Below, in pieces: positions 17,030 through 24,733 of a DNA stretch of 35,247 bases. Each line of letters begins with the position of its first letter. The first letter of the stretch is position 1. Made by a program: the position numbers and the translations under genes. The notes under the pieces are model-generated. The model worked only from the letters and a program-made list of their open reading frames with translations, did not search any database and had not been told where the DNA came from. The stretch is from an uncultured Christensenellaceae bacterium (GTDB taxonomy: Bacteria > Bacillota > Clostridia > Christensenellales > UBA3700): the NCBI GenBank assembly GCA_944381345.1, contig CALWKU010000078.1, positions 1-35,247 on the forward strand. The letters are read 5' to 3'.

Positions 17030-17908
17030 ATGGGCATGAATATGTTTTGGCAGGTATTTTGTGTGGTAGTGGGACTGTCGCTGCTCGCAGGGACGCCTAT
17101 CGTCGTGCTCAAAGTGTTCGACAATCGCCGCAAGGCTGCCGAGAAGTTTATGTACAAGCTGATGACGTTCGTACTCGTCTACAAGATCATGCACTACGCG
17201 ATCATTGCGATCGTCTATCGGCAGGACATCGTCAAGCAGATCCCCGCAGAGATCAGCGCGATCAGCTACTTCCTCATGCCTGCCGCATACCTTTCGGGCG
17301 CGCGTGTTCTCAAAGAGACGGGCAGATTTGTAGGATTTTTCGCAGGACTTGTGCAGATGGCAGCGATAGCTATCTCGCCGGCGAGTTTTGTCGACAGCCA
17401 TATGTCCAACTTTACCTTCATCGAAAGCATTGTGATGCACTACTGCCTCTATCTCGGAGGCGTGATCTGGAACTTCCGAATCGAGCCGCTTCGTTTCCGC
17501 GAGCTGTGGCAGCCGATCATCGGATTTTTCCTCATCCTCATGTGGGGCACGCTTGCGGCGTTTACCTGGCGTTTCGACCACGAGGCGGGCAAGCCCGAAA
17601 ATATAATGTTCATCCACGAATGCGTGCTGCCCGATTGGCTGCTCATCCCCGGATTCGATCAAAATCATCTGTTTATCATAGAATATCTCGCCGCATTTTT
17701 CGTATACATTGCGATATTGTATTCGCTCAGCCGCCTGGCGTTCAAATATCAGCGTCCTGCGCCGCGGAGCATTTGGGGCGGAGGAACGCTCGCAAAATAT
17801 ATGCGCGACCTGCCGACACTGCCGATGAGCAACATCTGCACGCGCAAGGAGCTGCGCGAATATGCGATCAAGACGCAATATGAGCGATATATAAGAGCGC
17901 TGCTTTGA
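17030..17908 (+). CDS. Polytopic membrane protein, possibly YwaF/TMEM164-like
   Basis: A 292-aa integral membrane protein with about six or seven hydrophobic segments. It ends in a cytosolic, basic C-terminus (TRKELREYAIKTQYERYIRALL). The layout around MPAAYLSGARVLKETG, SFVDSHMSNFTFIESIVMHYCLYLGGVI recalls YwaF-type proteins, which have a conserved His facing the membrane; that link is weak. AAGGAGG (17011-17017) lies 12 nt before the first ATG, and a second ATG at 17036 would have longer spacing. It is the last gene of the HAD-hprK operon; a good terminator follows. Function unknown; a receptor or enzyme for lipids is only one possibility. Confidence 0.65.
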   Translation: MGMNMFWQVFCVVVGLSLLAGTPIVVLKVFDNRRKAAEKFMYKLMTFVLVYKIMHYAIIAIVYRQDIVKQIPAEISAISYFLMPAAYLSGARVLKETGRFVGFFAGLVQMAAIAISPASFVDSHMSNFTFIESIVMHYCLYLGGVIWNFRIEPLRFRELWQPIIGFFLILMWGTLAAFTWRFDHEAGKPENIMFIHECVLPDWLLIPGFDQNHLFIIEYLAAFFVYIAILYSLSRLAFKYQRPAPRSIWGGGTLAKYMRDLPTLPMSNICTRKELREYAIKTQYERYIRALL

Positions 17909-17996
17909 GGGGACGACATTTCGCTGATCGCTTGGATAAAAGGCGTGCCGAACGGCGCGCCTTTTTCATATAAGCAGCGAAATCGTTCCCCCTCAA
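17905..17996. repeat. Imperfect long inverted repeat around the hprK operon terminator
   Basis: TTGAGGGGACGACATTTCGC near the end of the membrane-protein gene is nearly the reverse complement of GCGAAATCGTTCCCCCTCAA, with about 22-24 nt per arm and small indels. The arms enclose the terminator stem. The rest of the gap, to 18160, holds two hairpins without T-runs: CCCGC-TCC-GCGGG near 18010, and the 12-bp GCGACCGTCGAA/TTCGACGGTCGC at 18050-18084. Nothing coding is seen there. Confidence 0.6.
17938..17966 (+). terminator. Terminator of the HAD-hprK operon
   Basis: GGCGTGCC (17942-17949) pairs with GGCGCGCC (17954-17961) around GAAC, flanked by A4 upstream and T5 downstream. An outer imperfect inverted repeat (17905-17926 with 17973-17996) encloses it. 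Confidence 0.88.
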
Positions 17997-18168
17997 TACT
18001 CCCGCTCCGCGGGACAAGCGTTCGCTCACCGCTCGCGGCCCATCAAGGGGCGACCGTCGAAGAGTGCGGTCATTCGACGGTCGCATAAACGTGCCGCACG
18101 ACGGCAGCGTGAGCTTGTTCGTAAAATGCAGCTTTGCGTTTTAACTTTGAAAGCGGAAAAGACAGGAT

Positions 18169-18205
18169 AATTTTTCAAAAAATGTGAAAAGATGTCTTGA
18201 CAAAT
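18169..18205 (+). repeat. Intergenic promoter-like motif, copy 1
   Basis: An AT-rich 37-bp stretch whose core (GTGAAAAGATGT, C, TTGACAAA) recurs exactly at 20173-20193 and with one change at 14881-14901 on the other strand. Copies 1 and 2 are identical over the whole motif apart from a 2-bp indel. A/T tracts before TTGACA resemble an UP element. Confidence 0.75.
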
Positions 18206-18226
18206 TGTACAGATAAAATTTATAAA
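18197..18226 (+). promoter_or_regulatory. Orphan promoter aimed against the minus-strand gene
   Basis: TTGACA (18197-18202), 18-bp spacer, TATAAA (18221-18226), with UP-like A/T tracts in front. Transcription from about 18233 would run into the 3' end of the minus-strand gene at 18310-19020. No plus-strand ORF lies immediately downstream. Confidence 0.55.
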
Positions 18227-18258
18227 CACATCTCAATTATTTTGACGTCAAAGCGGTG

Positions 18259-18287
18259 AAAAAGTTCCGCGCCCGGTAGCGCGGAAC
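18259..18287 (-). terminator. Terminator of the minus-strand hypothetical gene
   Basis: On the minus strand, GTTCCGCGC-TACCGG-GCGCGGAAC is followed by five T. A smaller palindrome, AGGGGACACCCCT, lies between the stop codon and this hairpin. Confidence 0.88.
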
Positions 18288-18309
18288 CGAAAGGGGTGTC
18301 CCCTGAAAA

Positions 18310-19020
18310 TTAAAGCATCGCATAGCTCTTCATTATCTTTTCTATCGATTTGAGATACGACGCGCCGCCGCGGTAATCGCCCATCACCGCTTTCATGCCC
18401 ATCCACACGACTTTGATCAGCTTTACTCCCGAACTTTCCAGCGCGAGATAAAGTCCTTCGAGCATGGGGACGTATTTTTCTTTGACTTCGTCGTCGAGCG
18501 CTTCGTCGGACATCACCGTTTCCGTCAATGCGGCGATATACGGGATGATGGTCTCTCGCACCGATTCCTCGGCGGGATTGTCGGTTGCGGTCGGCGCATC
18601 GTCGACCTCGCCTCCGTCGAGGACGCCCTTGAACGCGAGAAGGTAGGGGGTGATGACCTTGTTGCAGAACATCGCGTACGACTTGTCAACGTCGTCGTCC
18701 TTGAAATAGGTGCGCAAGAATTGGTGCAGACCGATCACCTTGCGGTCGAAGTCGTAAAGCAGTCCCGTGACCAATGCGACCGCGGTCTTTGCGTCTTTGG
18801 GCAGTCTGAAAAAGTCGCCGGCAGTCGCTTCGGCGAGGCAGGCGCGATAATCAACGCCCATGTTGCATGCGGAAACATAACCGATCAGCTCGGGCGTGGA
18901 CGCGATGTATCTTAGTACTTCGGCGATATATTGTCCGGACAGCAAAAACTTGTACTTTGCCAACTTGTTGCAGCGGCTGACCAATCCGGCATATGCTTTT
19001 TGAAGAGATTCTTTGGACAT
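18310..19020 (-). CDS. Hypothetical protein, helical and cytosolic
   Basis: A 236-aa protein of no family I recognise. It begins MSKESLQKAYAGLVSRCNKL and looks almost wholly alpha-helical, with no signal peptide, transmembrane segment, cysteine motif or nucleotide-binding motif. There is an acidic linker near residues 135-155 (GGEVDDAPTATDNPAEES) between two helical halves. The gene is well supported: promoter TTGCCA-17-TATAAT upstream, GGAGG 5 nt before the ATG, and a strong terminator after it. It is divergent from the HPr-like gene, about 170 bp away. The orphan promoter at 18197 points into its 3' end. Confidence 0.75.
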   Translation of the reverse strand: MSKESLQKAYAGLVSRCNKLAKYKFLLSGQYIAEVLRYIASTPELIGYVSACNMGVDYRACLAEATAGDFFRLPKDAKTAVALVTGLLYDFDRKVIGLHQFLRTYFKDDDVDKSYAMFCNKVITPYLLAFKGVLDGGEVDDAPTATDNPAEESVRETIIPYIAALTETVMSDEALDDEVKEKYVPMLEGLYLALESSGVKLIKVVWMGMKAVMGDYRGGASYLKSIEKIMKSYAML

Positions 19021-19040
19021 GGTTTCCTCCGGTCACTAAT

Positions 19041-19069
19041 ATTATAAACGAGCCGCGGCGAAATGGCAA
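19041..19069 (-). promoter_or_regulatory. Promoter of the minus-strand hypothetical gene
   Basis: On the minus strand, TTGCCA (19064-19069), 17-bp spacer, TATAAT (19041-19046). A short leader of about 14 nt still holds a GGAGG SD, in contrast to the leaderless promoters elsewhere in the window. Confidence 0.75.
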
Positions 19070-19127
19070 CCGATTGACGCGTCGGCTTTCGGGCGGAGAA
19101 GCGTTGATAATTCTCATCTAAAAGTAT

Positions 19128-19156
19128 TGATTTTTGACATTCTATGAAGTATAATG
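19128..19156 (+). promoter_or_regulatory. Promoter of the HPr-like/DUF4364 pair
   Basis: TTGATT (19128-19133), 17-bp spacer, TATAAT (19151-19156); a TTGACA at 19135 is only 10 bp from the -10 and is not usable with it. Leader of about 26 nt with GGGAG (19175-19179). Confidence 0.65.
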
Positions 19157-19188
19157 TATTCTGCAAAAAATTGCGGGAGTTATTTTTA

Positions 19189-19419
19189 ATGAAATCAGTC
19201 AGCATTCTTCTTAATACAACCGAAAGCGTAAAGAAGTTCGTCAATATCATGTCGGCATACGATTATCCGACCGATCTTCGCAGCGGCAGATACGTCGTCG
19301 ACGCCAAGTCTATACTCGGTATTTTCTCTTTGGATCTCAACAGACCCGTCGTGCTTGAGATCGGCAGCGACGACTGCGACGACCTGCTCAACGACATCGC
19401 GCCCTTCATATACGACTGA
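19189..19419 (+). CDS. HPr-like protein lacking the active-site histidine
   Basis: A 76-aa protein with the HPr fold pattern. In HPr, phosphoenolpyruvate-derived phosphate sits on His15 in a GLHARPA-type motif. Here the matching stretch reads LNTTESVKKFV and has no histidine, so it cannot carry PTS phosphate. The region around Ser46 is well kept as AKSILGIFSLDL (Ser41). This resembles the logic of Bacillus Crh, which also lacks His15 but is phosphorylated by HprK. It may act as a CcpA co-regulator or as a decoy HprK substrate. GGGAG lies 9 nt before the chosen ATG; in-frame codons from 19144 start before the -10 box and are rejected. Paired with the DUF4364 gene. Confidence 0.8.
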   Translation: MKSVSILLNTTESVKKFVNIMSAYDYPTDLRSGRYVVDAKSILGIFSLDLNRPVVLEIGSDDCDDLLNDIAPFIYD

Positions 19420-19421
19420 TC

Positions 19422-19940
19422 ATGATGGAAAGGGATATGGTCGACAAGCTCATCCTGCTGTTCATCTTCGACAAACTCGAAGTGCCCATGCAGGAGGACA
19501 TCGTCGTCGAAATGGCGGACGCCAACGGCTGGATTCCCTATATCGACTGCAAGAGCGCGTTTGCCGCGCTCGTGTCGTCGGGCTTTATCGCCGTGGTCTC
19601 GCAGGGCAAGGCGACCAAACGCTACGCGATCACCGCCGACGGCAGAGAGTGCCTCAGCCACTTCTATACAAACATCCCTAACTCCGTGCGCGAAAGCGTC
19701 ATCGAGGACATCAAACAAAATCGCTTCAACTACCGCAAAAAACAGGATTATACTTCCGACTATTTCCGCAATCAAGACCAAAGTTACACCGTAGTACTCA
19801 AAATAGAGAGTACGTCCGTACAATTGATGGAGATCCGCCTCGTCGTCCAAGACCGCAACACCGCAAAATGGCTGTACAAAGTCTGGCCCGAAAAGGCGTC
19901 GACGGTGTATGAATTCATCAATGAGAATTTGCTGGAGTAG
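19422..19940 (+). CDS. DUF4364 family protein, winged-helix-like
   Basis: A 172-aa protein matching the DUF4364 pattern found in Clostridia. The N-terminal half reads like a winged-helix transcription factor: MVDKLILLFIFDKLEVPMQE, CKSAFAALVSSGFI, and TKRYAITADGRECLSHF, which is typical of a PadR/ArsR-type wing. The C-terminal half (SYTVVLKIESTSVQLMEIRLVV) is a beta-rich domain of unknown role. It starts 2 bp after the HPr-like stop without a clear SD, so translation is probably coupled; a second ATG at 19425 is equally possible. DNA targets are unknown. The tight pairing with an HPr-like gene suggests a link to carbon signalling, by context only. Confidence 0.8.
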   Translation: MMERDMVDKLILLFIFDKLEVPMQEDIVVEMADANGWIPYIDCKSAFAALVSSGFIAVVSQGKATKRYAITADGRECLSHFYTNIPNSVRESVIEDIKQNRFNYRKKQDYTSDYFRNQDQSYTVVLKIESTSVQLMEIRLVVQDRNTAKWLYKVWPEKASTVYEFINENLLE

Positions 19941-19986
19941 TTCTTTTGCTGTTAGGGGACACCCGAAAATAAACGTGTCGAATCGC

Positions 19987-20019
19987 AACAGGCATATCCG
20001 AACCACGGATATGCCTGTT
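19987..20019. other. Perfect 14-bp hairpin after the DUF4364 gene
   Basis: AACAGGCATATCCG (19987-20000) and CGGATATGCCTGTT (20006-20019) around AACCA, with no T-run after it. It sits in a 502-bp gap before dnaG. It may be an RNA stabiliser, a weak terminator or a protein-binding palindrome. Confidence 0.6.
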
Positions 20020-20160
20020 CCGCATACTCGCTGTTTTCGGTTTTCGCCTCGCGGAGGCTGCATGGTTGAGACGAGCCGCTATTTTCGCCAATCGTCGCTT
20101 TTCGTTTCGTGTTATGTTTTGCTATGCCTTGCCAAGAGCATCTTTCGGTTCGGATTTGAA

Positions 20161-20195
20161 AATTTTTCAAAAAGTGAAAAGATGTCTTGACAAAT
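20161..20195 (+). repeat. Intergenic promoter-like motif, copy 2
   Basis: A 35-bp stretch identical to 18169-18205 except for a 2-bp indel, including TTGACA at 20187-20192. Unlike copy 1, no convincing -10 box follows at 16-18 bp. It is about 250 bp upstream of dnaG. Between it and dnaG I see only a well-formed AGGAGGT at 20360-20366 that has no ATG, GTG or TTG after it. Confidence 0.7.
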
Positions 20196-20442
20196 CGGAC
20201 GCAGTATTTATTGGGTCAGCCGCGCCTCAAAGGCAGCGCGTAAACAAAAAGCCCGCCGGACTGCGTGCTTACTTTTATTGCCCGAATACCATATTTCACG
20301 CTCGCGCAAGCAGACATTTCGCGCACAGAACGCGATAGAACAGAAACGGAGCGAGCAATAGGAGGTAAATTTCAAAAGCAAATTATTTTTGTCAAAAAGA
20401 GGGAGACCGCTTTGGCGCGTCGTATTTACTTATTGAGAGCTT

Positions 20443-22179
20443 ATGAAAGAACAGAGTTTTTCCGAATGGATAGATCAGCTTAAATCCCGCGTCGGGATAG
20501 CGGAGCTTGTCGGCAGCTACGTTCAGCTCGAGCGCAAGGGGTCGAGGTATTGGGCGTGCTGTCCTTTTCATCACGAAAAAACTCCGTCGTTCACCGTCGA
20601 TGAGTCGCGCAATTCCTACTATTGCTTCGGGTGTCATGTCGGAGGGGACAGCATACGCTTTGTCATGGACATCGAGAACGTCGACTTCATGAGCGCGTGC
20701 AAGCTGCTCGCCAAGCGCGCCGGCATGGAGATGCCCGAGTTCAAGTCTCAGCGCGACGGGTCGCAGGACGCGCGCCGCAAGAAGGAGCGTCTTTACGAGA
20801 TGATGAAGGACGCGGCGAGATATTACCGCTCCAATTACGACGGCGAGACGGGCGCGCCGGCAAGGGAATACCTTGCGGGCAGAGGTATAGGCGAAAACAC
20901 CGCGCGGGCGTTCGGCATAGGCTATTCGACAGGCTACCGGGGGCTTGTGACCAAGCTCAAGAGTCTCGGCTATCTGGAGATAGAGATGATCGAAGCGGGG
21001 CTTGTCGACCAAAAGGACGGAGACGTCTACGATGCGATGGCGGGCAGGCTTATCGTGCCCATCATCGACGGCATGAAAAGGGTGATCGCGTTCGGCGGCA
21101 GGGTGCTTGCAAAGGACAAACTTCCCAAATACAAAAACACGCGCGACACCGTCTTGTTCGACAAGTCCAACGAGCTTTTCGGGCAGGATACGGTCAAGAA
21201 ACTGAGGCTCGCTCAACCGGTCAACGATCTCATCGTCGTCGAGGGATATATGGACGTGATTTCGCTGTGGCAGGCGGGCGTCAAAAACGCGGTCGCGTCG
21301 ATGGGTACCGCGCTTACTCAGCGGCAGGCGGCGATTCTCAAACGCTATTGCGATAAGGTCTACATCTGTTATGACGGCGACGCCGCCGGGCAAAAGGCGA
21401 CGGTCAGAGGACTTGATATATTGCATTCGCAGGGGCTTGACGTGCGCGTCGTGTCGCTGCCTGAGGGGTTAGATCCCGACGAATTCGTGCGCAAATACGG
21501 CGCGGACGGATACATCGCCCAACTTGCCAAGGCAAAGCCGCTGTACGAGTTCAAGCTGTTCCACCTCGCCGCCGGTTACGATATGTCCGTCGCCGACGAG
21601 CAGGGCAAGTATGTCGTCGCCGCCGTGCAGGTGCTGCGCGAACTCAAAAATCCCGCGCAGATGGACGCATACATTCCGCTCGTCGCCAAGCTGAGCGGGA
21701 TGAGCGAACAGACCGTGCGCCGCCAATTGATGTCGGGAGGCGACTTCGAGGCGACCGAGACCGAGGTCAAGCGGCTGAGCGGCGACCGCAAGGACGGAGT
21801 ATATTACAAGGCGATGAGATATGTGTTGTTCGCGCTGTGCGGAGGCGTACCCGACGCAAAACTCGACGAGGATCTTTCGCCGTATATCGAGGACTCCGAC
21901 CACGCCAAGATATACGACGAGATCCGCAAGGGAGAGATGACAGCCGAGGATCTTTCGGCGATCGCGGCGGAATTGCCCGAGGCGGAGCGCATTTTGGCAG
22001 AGGGGCGCAAGGTGTCCGAAAAGGTCGCCGAGACCTATTTCGCCGACTGTATGGACAAGCTGCGCGCGCTGTACGCAAAAAAAGAGCGCAAAGCGTTGCG
22101 TGAAAGCTACAAGAACGAAACAGAAGCAATAGAGAAAGCGAAGATAATCGAGCGTCTGCAAGAGACATCGTCAAAGTAA
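20443..22179 (+). CDS. dnaG: DNA primase
   Basis: A 578-aa bacterial primase that synthesises RNA primers at the replication fork with DnaB. The N-terminal CHC2 zinc finger has Cys40, His43 (CPFHH), Cys61 and Cys64 (CFGC). The Toprim catalytic domain shows VVEGYMD (Glu267) and CYDGDAAG (Asp311, Asp313), the acidic metal ligands. The C-terminal helical part, from about 450, is the likely helicase-interaction region. Only weak SD-like GAGAG lies before the ATG. It heads the dnaG-rpoD macromolecular-synthesis operon typical of Firmicutes. The promoter is not obvious in the 502-bp upstream gap. Confidence 0.97.
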   Translation: MKEQSFSEWIDQLKSRVGIAELVGSYVQLERKGSRYWACCPFHHEKTPSFTVDESRNSYYCFGCHVGGDSIRFVMDIENVDFMSACKLLAKRAGMEMPEFKSQRDGSQDARRKKERLYEMMKDAARYYRSNYDGETGAPAREYLAGRGIGENTARAFGIGYSTGYRGLVTKLKSLGYLEIEMIEAGLVDQKDGDVYDAMAGRLIVPIIDGMKRVIAFGGRVLAKDKLPKYKNTRDTVLFDKSNELFGQDTVKKLRLAQPVNDLIVVEGYMDVISLWQAGVKNAVASMGTALTQRQAAILKRYCDKVYICYDGDAAGQKATVRGLDILHSQGLDVRVVSLPEGLDPDEFVRKYGADGYIAQLAKAKPLYEFKLFHLAAGYDMSVADEQGKYVVAAVQVLRELKNPAQMDAYIPLVAKLSGMSEQTVRRQLMSGGDFEATETEVKRLSGDRKDGVYYKAMRYVLFALCGGVPDAKLDEDLSPYIEDSDHAKIYDEIRKGEMTAEDLSAIAAELPEAERILAEGRKVSEKVAETYFADCMDKLRALYAKKERKALRESYKNETEAIEKAKIIERLQETSSK

Positions 22180-22208
22180 GGAGAAAGCCTACGCATGGAG
22201 GTGAAATC

Positions 22209-23300
22209 ATGAACAAAAAAAAAAAACAAGAGCAGAAAGAGCAAAAGAAGTCCGCGCGCGAAGAGAAGATTGCAGCCGAGGTCGCAAAGCTCGTCGCCTC
22301 CGCAAACGGCGGCAAGCTGACCGACGAGGAGATCAACGACAAGTTGGGCAGCCTCGATCTCGACAGCGTCGAGATGGAGAACGTCTACAATCAGATCAAG
22401 CAGGCGGGCATTGCTATCGAAGAAGCGCCGTCGCTGGACGAAAAACTCGCGCTCGACACTTTGGACGGTTCGACAGACGACTCGGTCAAGATGTATCTCA
22501 AAGATATCGGTCAGGTGCCGCTGCTCTCATCCGAAGAGGAAAAGGTCCTCGCCGAAAAAATGTCGCAGGGCGACGTCGAGGCAAAGGCGCGCCTCAGCGA
22601 GGCAAATCTCAGGCTAGTCGTTTCCATCGCCAAGAGGTATGTCGGCAGGGGCATGCAGTTCCTCGATCTCATCCAGGAGGGCAACCTCGGATTGATGAAG
22701 GCGGTGGACAAGTTCGACCACACCAAGGGTTTCAAGTTCTCTACATATGCGACGTGGTGGATAAGGCAGTCCATTACCCGCGCGATTGCCGACCAGGCGC
22801 GCACGATCCGCATCCCCGTACATATGGTCGAGACCATCAACAAGACGGGCAGGGTCGTAAGACAACTCATGCAGACTTTGGGGCGTGAGCCGACGCCGGC
22901 GGAGATCGCCGCAGAGATGGGCGTGCCCGAGGAAAAGGTCATCGAGATCCAAAAGATCGCCCAAGACCCCGTCTCGCTCGAGACCCCTATCGGAGAGGAA
23001 GAGGACAGCCACCTCGGCGATTTTATCGAGGACAACAGCGCCGCTTCGCCCGCCGAAAAAGCGGAATCGCGTATGCTGCGCGAGCAGTTGCTGCAAGTGC
23101 TTGACACGCTGACTCCGCGCGAAAACGAGGTGTTGTTGATGAGATACGGGCTGCGCGACGGCAGACCCAAGACGCTCGAAGAGGTCGGCAAAGAATTCAA
23201 CGTCACCCGCGAAAGGATACGTCAGATCGAGGCGAAGGCGCTGCGCAAGCTGCGTCATCCCAACCGCACAAAGCGACTCAAAGACTATATAGGCAAGTGA
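22209..23300 (+). CDS. rpoD: Primary sigma factor (sigma-A/RpoD)
   Basis: A 363-aa housekeeping sigma factor, the size of Bacillus SigA, without the long Gram-negative insert. It has a Lys-rich start, a short region 1.1-like helix set ([20 protein letters not shown]), and region 1.2 ([20 protein letters not shown]). Regions 2.1-2.4 carry [18 protein letters not shown] and [20 protein letters not shown], with the -10 recognition residues. Region 3 ([15 protein letters not shown]) and region 4.2 follow, with the -35-binding helix-turn-helix [24 protein letters not shown]. This protein should recognise the TTGACA/TATAAT promoters listed here. GGAGGTG precedes the ATG. Co-transcribed with dnaG upstream and trmK downstream (1-bp gap). 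Confidence 0.98.
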   Translation: MNKKKKQEQKEQKKSAREEKIAAEVAKLVASANGGKLTDEEINDKLGSLDLDSVEMENVYNQIKQAGIAIEEAPSLDEKLALDTLDGSTDDSVKMYLKDIGQVPLLSSEEEKVLAEKMSQGDVEAKARLSEANLRLVVSIAKRYVGRGMQFLDLIQEGNLGLMKAVDKFDHTKGFKFSTYATWWIRQSITRAIADQARTIRIPVHMVETINKTGRVVRQLMQTLGREPTPAEIAAEMGVPEEKVIEIQKIAQDPVSLETPIGEEEDSHLGDFIEDNSAASPAEKAESRMLREQLLQVLDTLTPRENEVLLMRYGLRDGRPKTLEEVGKEFNVTRERIRQIEAKALRKLRHPNRTKRLKDYIGK

Positions 23301-23301
23301 C

Positions 23302-23952
23302 GTGAAAGGGCTCGGCAAAAGGCTGGGCGCGGCTCTTGCGTTCATAGACTGCGGCACGCTTGCCGACGTCGGCTGCGACCATGGCAAGGCGGGGATCGCG
23401 GCGATAAGGACGGGCAGGGCAAAGCGGCTCATTTTGACGGACATCAGCGAAAAGAGCCTGTCCAAGGCGAGGGCGAGCGCAGCATATTTCGGCATAGACG
23501 CAGACTGCCGCGCAGGAGACGGCATGACCGTACTCGACGCGGGCGAGGCGGACTGCGTGCTGATCGCCGGCATGGGCGGCAACGAGATAATGCACATCTT
23601 GGACGAGGGGCTTAGCAAGTGCGACAGCTATGTGTTCGTCGCCCACCGCGACACGCCCAAGCTGAGGACGTATTTGACTCAAAGGGGATTTGAGCTGATC
23701 GCGGACACCGTCGTCAAGGACGGCGGCAAGTTTTACAACGTAATCGCGGCAAAGCGCGGCGACGCCGTCGTGCCCGAGGGCGCGGCGCTGTGGCTGGGCG
23801 CGGACATCCCGCGTTCGGCAGACAGAGAGGCATATCTCGCGTATATGCGCGGCAAATATCGTGCGATTGCCGACCGCGCTACGGACGAGCCGTCCAAAAC
23901 GGCGGCGCTGACGGTGTTGGCGGCGGTGCGCGAGGCAGAGGAGGAATTATGA
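23302..23952 (+). CDS. trmK: tRNA (adenine-22-N1) methyltransferase
   Basis: A 216-aa class I SAM-dependent enzyme of the TrmK family that methylates N1 of A22 in tRNA D-loops. The SAM site is LADVGCDHGKAGIAAI, followed by LTDISEKSLSKAR. The catalytic-region motif ADCVLIAGMGGNEIMHIL is characteristic of TrmK, where GMGG replaces the usual N/DPPY. Its position directly after rpoD and before a Nif3-like gene is the classic Firmicutes order. The start is GTG at 23302, one base after the rpoD stop. The stop overlaps the next ATG (ATGA). Confidence 0.92.
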   Translation: MKGLGKRLGAALAFIDCGTLADVGCDHGKAGIAAIRTGRAKRLILTDISEKSLSKARASAAYFGIDADCRAGDGMTVLDAGEADCVLIAGMGGNEIMHILDEGLSKCDSYVFVAHRDTPKLRTYLTQRGFELIADTVVKDGGKFYNVIAAKRGDAVVPEGAALWLGADIPRSADREAYLAYMRGKYRAIADRATDEPSKTAALTVLAAVREAEEEL

Positions 23953-24731
23953 AGATAGCTGAGCTGATTGCGCTCATCGACGAATTTGCGCCCTATTCCG
24001 CGCAGGCGGAATACGACAACAGCGGGCTGTGCTTCGGCGACCCCGAAGAACAGGTCGACGCGGCGCTCTTGACCACCGACGTCACCCCCGAGGTCGTTGA
24101 CGAGGCGATGGACAGGGGCTGCAACGTCATCATCAGCCACCATCCCGTGATCTTCGGCGCGGTCAAATCGATCACCCCCGACGGCGGGATGCGCAGCACG
24201 GTGCTTGTCAGGGCGATCAAGGCGGACATTGCGCTGTTGTCCGCGCATACCAATCTTGACGTTTGCGACGGCGGACTCAACGATCGCGTTGCGACCATGC
24301 TCGGCTTGCAGATCACGGGCGGAGACGGCGGATATATGCGCGTCGGCGAACTCGATCCCGACGCCACGGCGACGCTTGAGGAGTATGCGGCGTTTGTGTC
24401 CGAAAAGCTGGGCGACCCCACGGTGCGCTATGTCGGCGACGGAGGAAAGATAGTGCAAAAGGTCGCCGTCAGCACGGGCGCGGGAGGCAGAGACGGCGAT
24501 ATGTTCGCCGAGCTGATCGCTCAGGGTGTGGACGTGCTGGTCACCGCCGAGGTCAAGCACAATCTCGCGCTCGAGGCGAAGAACTCGGGGCTGGGCATAA
24601 TAGAATGCACTCATCACGCCACCGAGAGGTGCGCGGTCAAGGTACTTAGCGAATTGCTCGAGGACGCCGGCGTAGAGTGTCACATAAGCGAAAAAGACGA
24701 AGATCCGTATCATGCGGTAAACAAGGAGTAA
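23949..24731 (+). CDS. Nif3-like (YqfO/DUF34) dinuclear-metal protein
   Basis: A 260-aa Nif3/DUF34 protein, the short form without the inserted PII-like domain seen in Bacillus YqfO. It shows the metal-site motifs VIISHHPVIFG, SAHTNLDV near the middle, and IECTHHATERCAV near the C-terminus, with the N-terminal EYDNSGLCFGD typical of the family. Related proteins are toroidal hexamers holding two metal ions per subunit. Proposed roles are GTP cyclohydrolase I type 2 or metal insertion, and the true activity is unsettled. The ATG overlaps the trmK stop; GAGGAATT lies just upstream as SD. Confidence 0.92.
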   Translation: MKIAELIALIDEFAPYSAQAEYDNSGLCFGDPEEQVDAALLTTDVTPEVVDEAMDRGCNVIISHHPVIFGAVKSITPDGGMRSTVLVRAIKADIALLSAHTNLDVCDGGLNDRVATMLGLQITGGDGGYMRVGELDPDATATLEEYAAFVSEKLGDPTVRYVGDGGKIVQKVAVSTGAGGRDGDMFAELIAQGVDVLVTAEVKHNLALEAKNSGLGIIECTHHATERCAVKVLSELLEDAGVECHISEKDEDPYHAVNKE

Positions 24732-24733
24732 AT

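Noticed and set aside
20265..20483. 72-codon ORF overlapping the dnaG start
   Set aside because: No SD at its start, no recognisable composition, and it overlaps dnaG out of frame.
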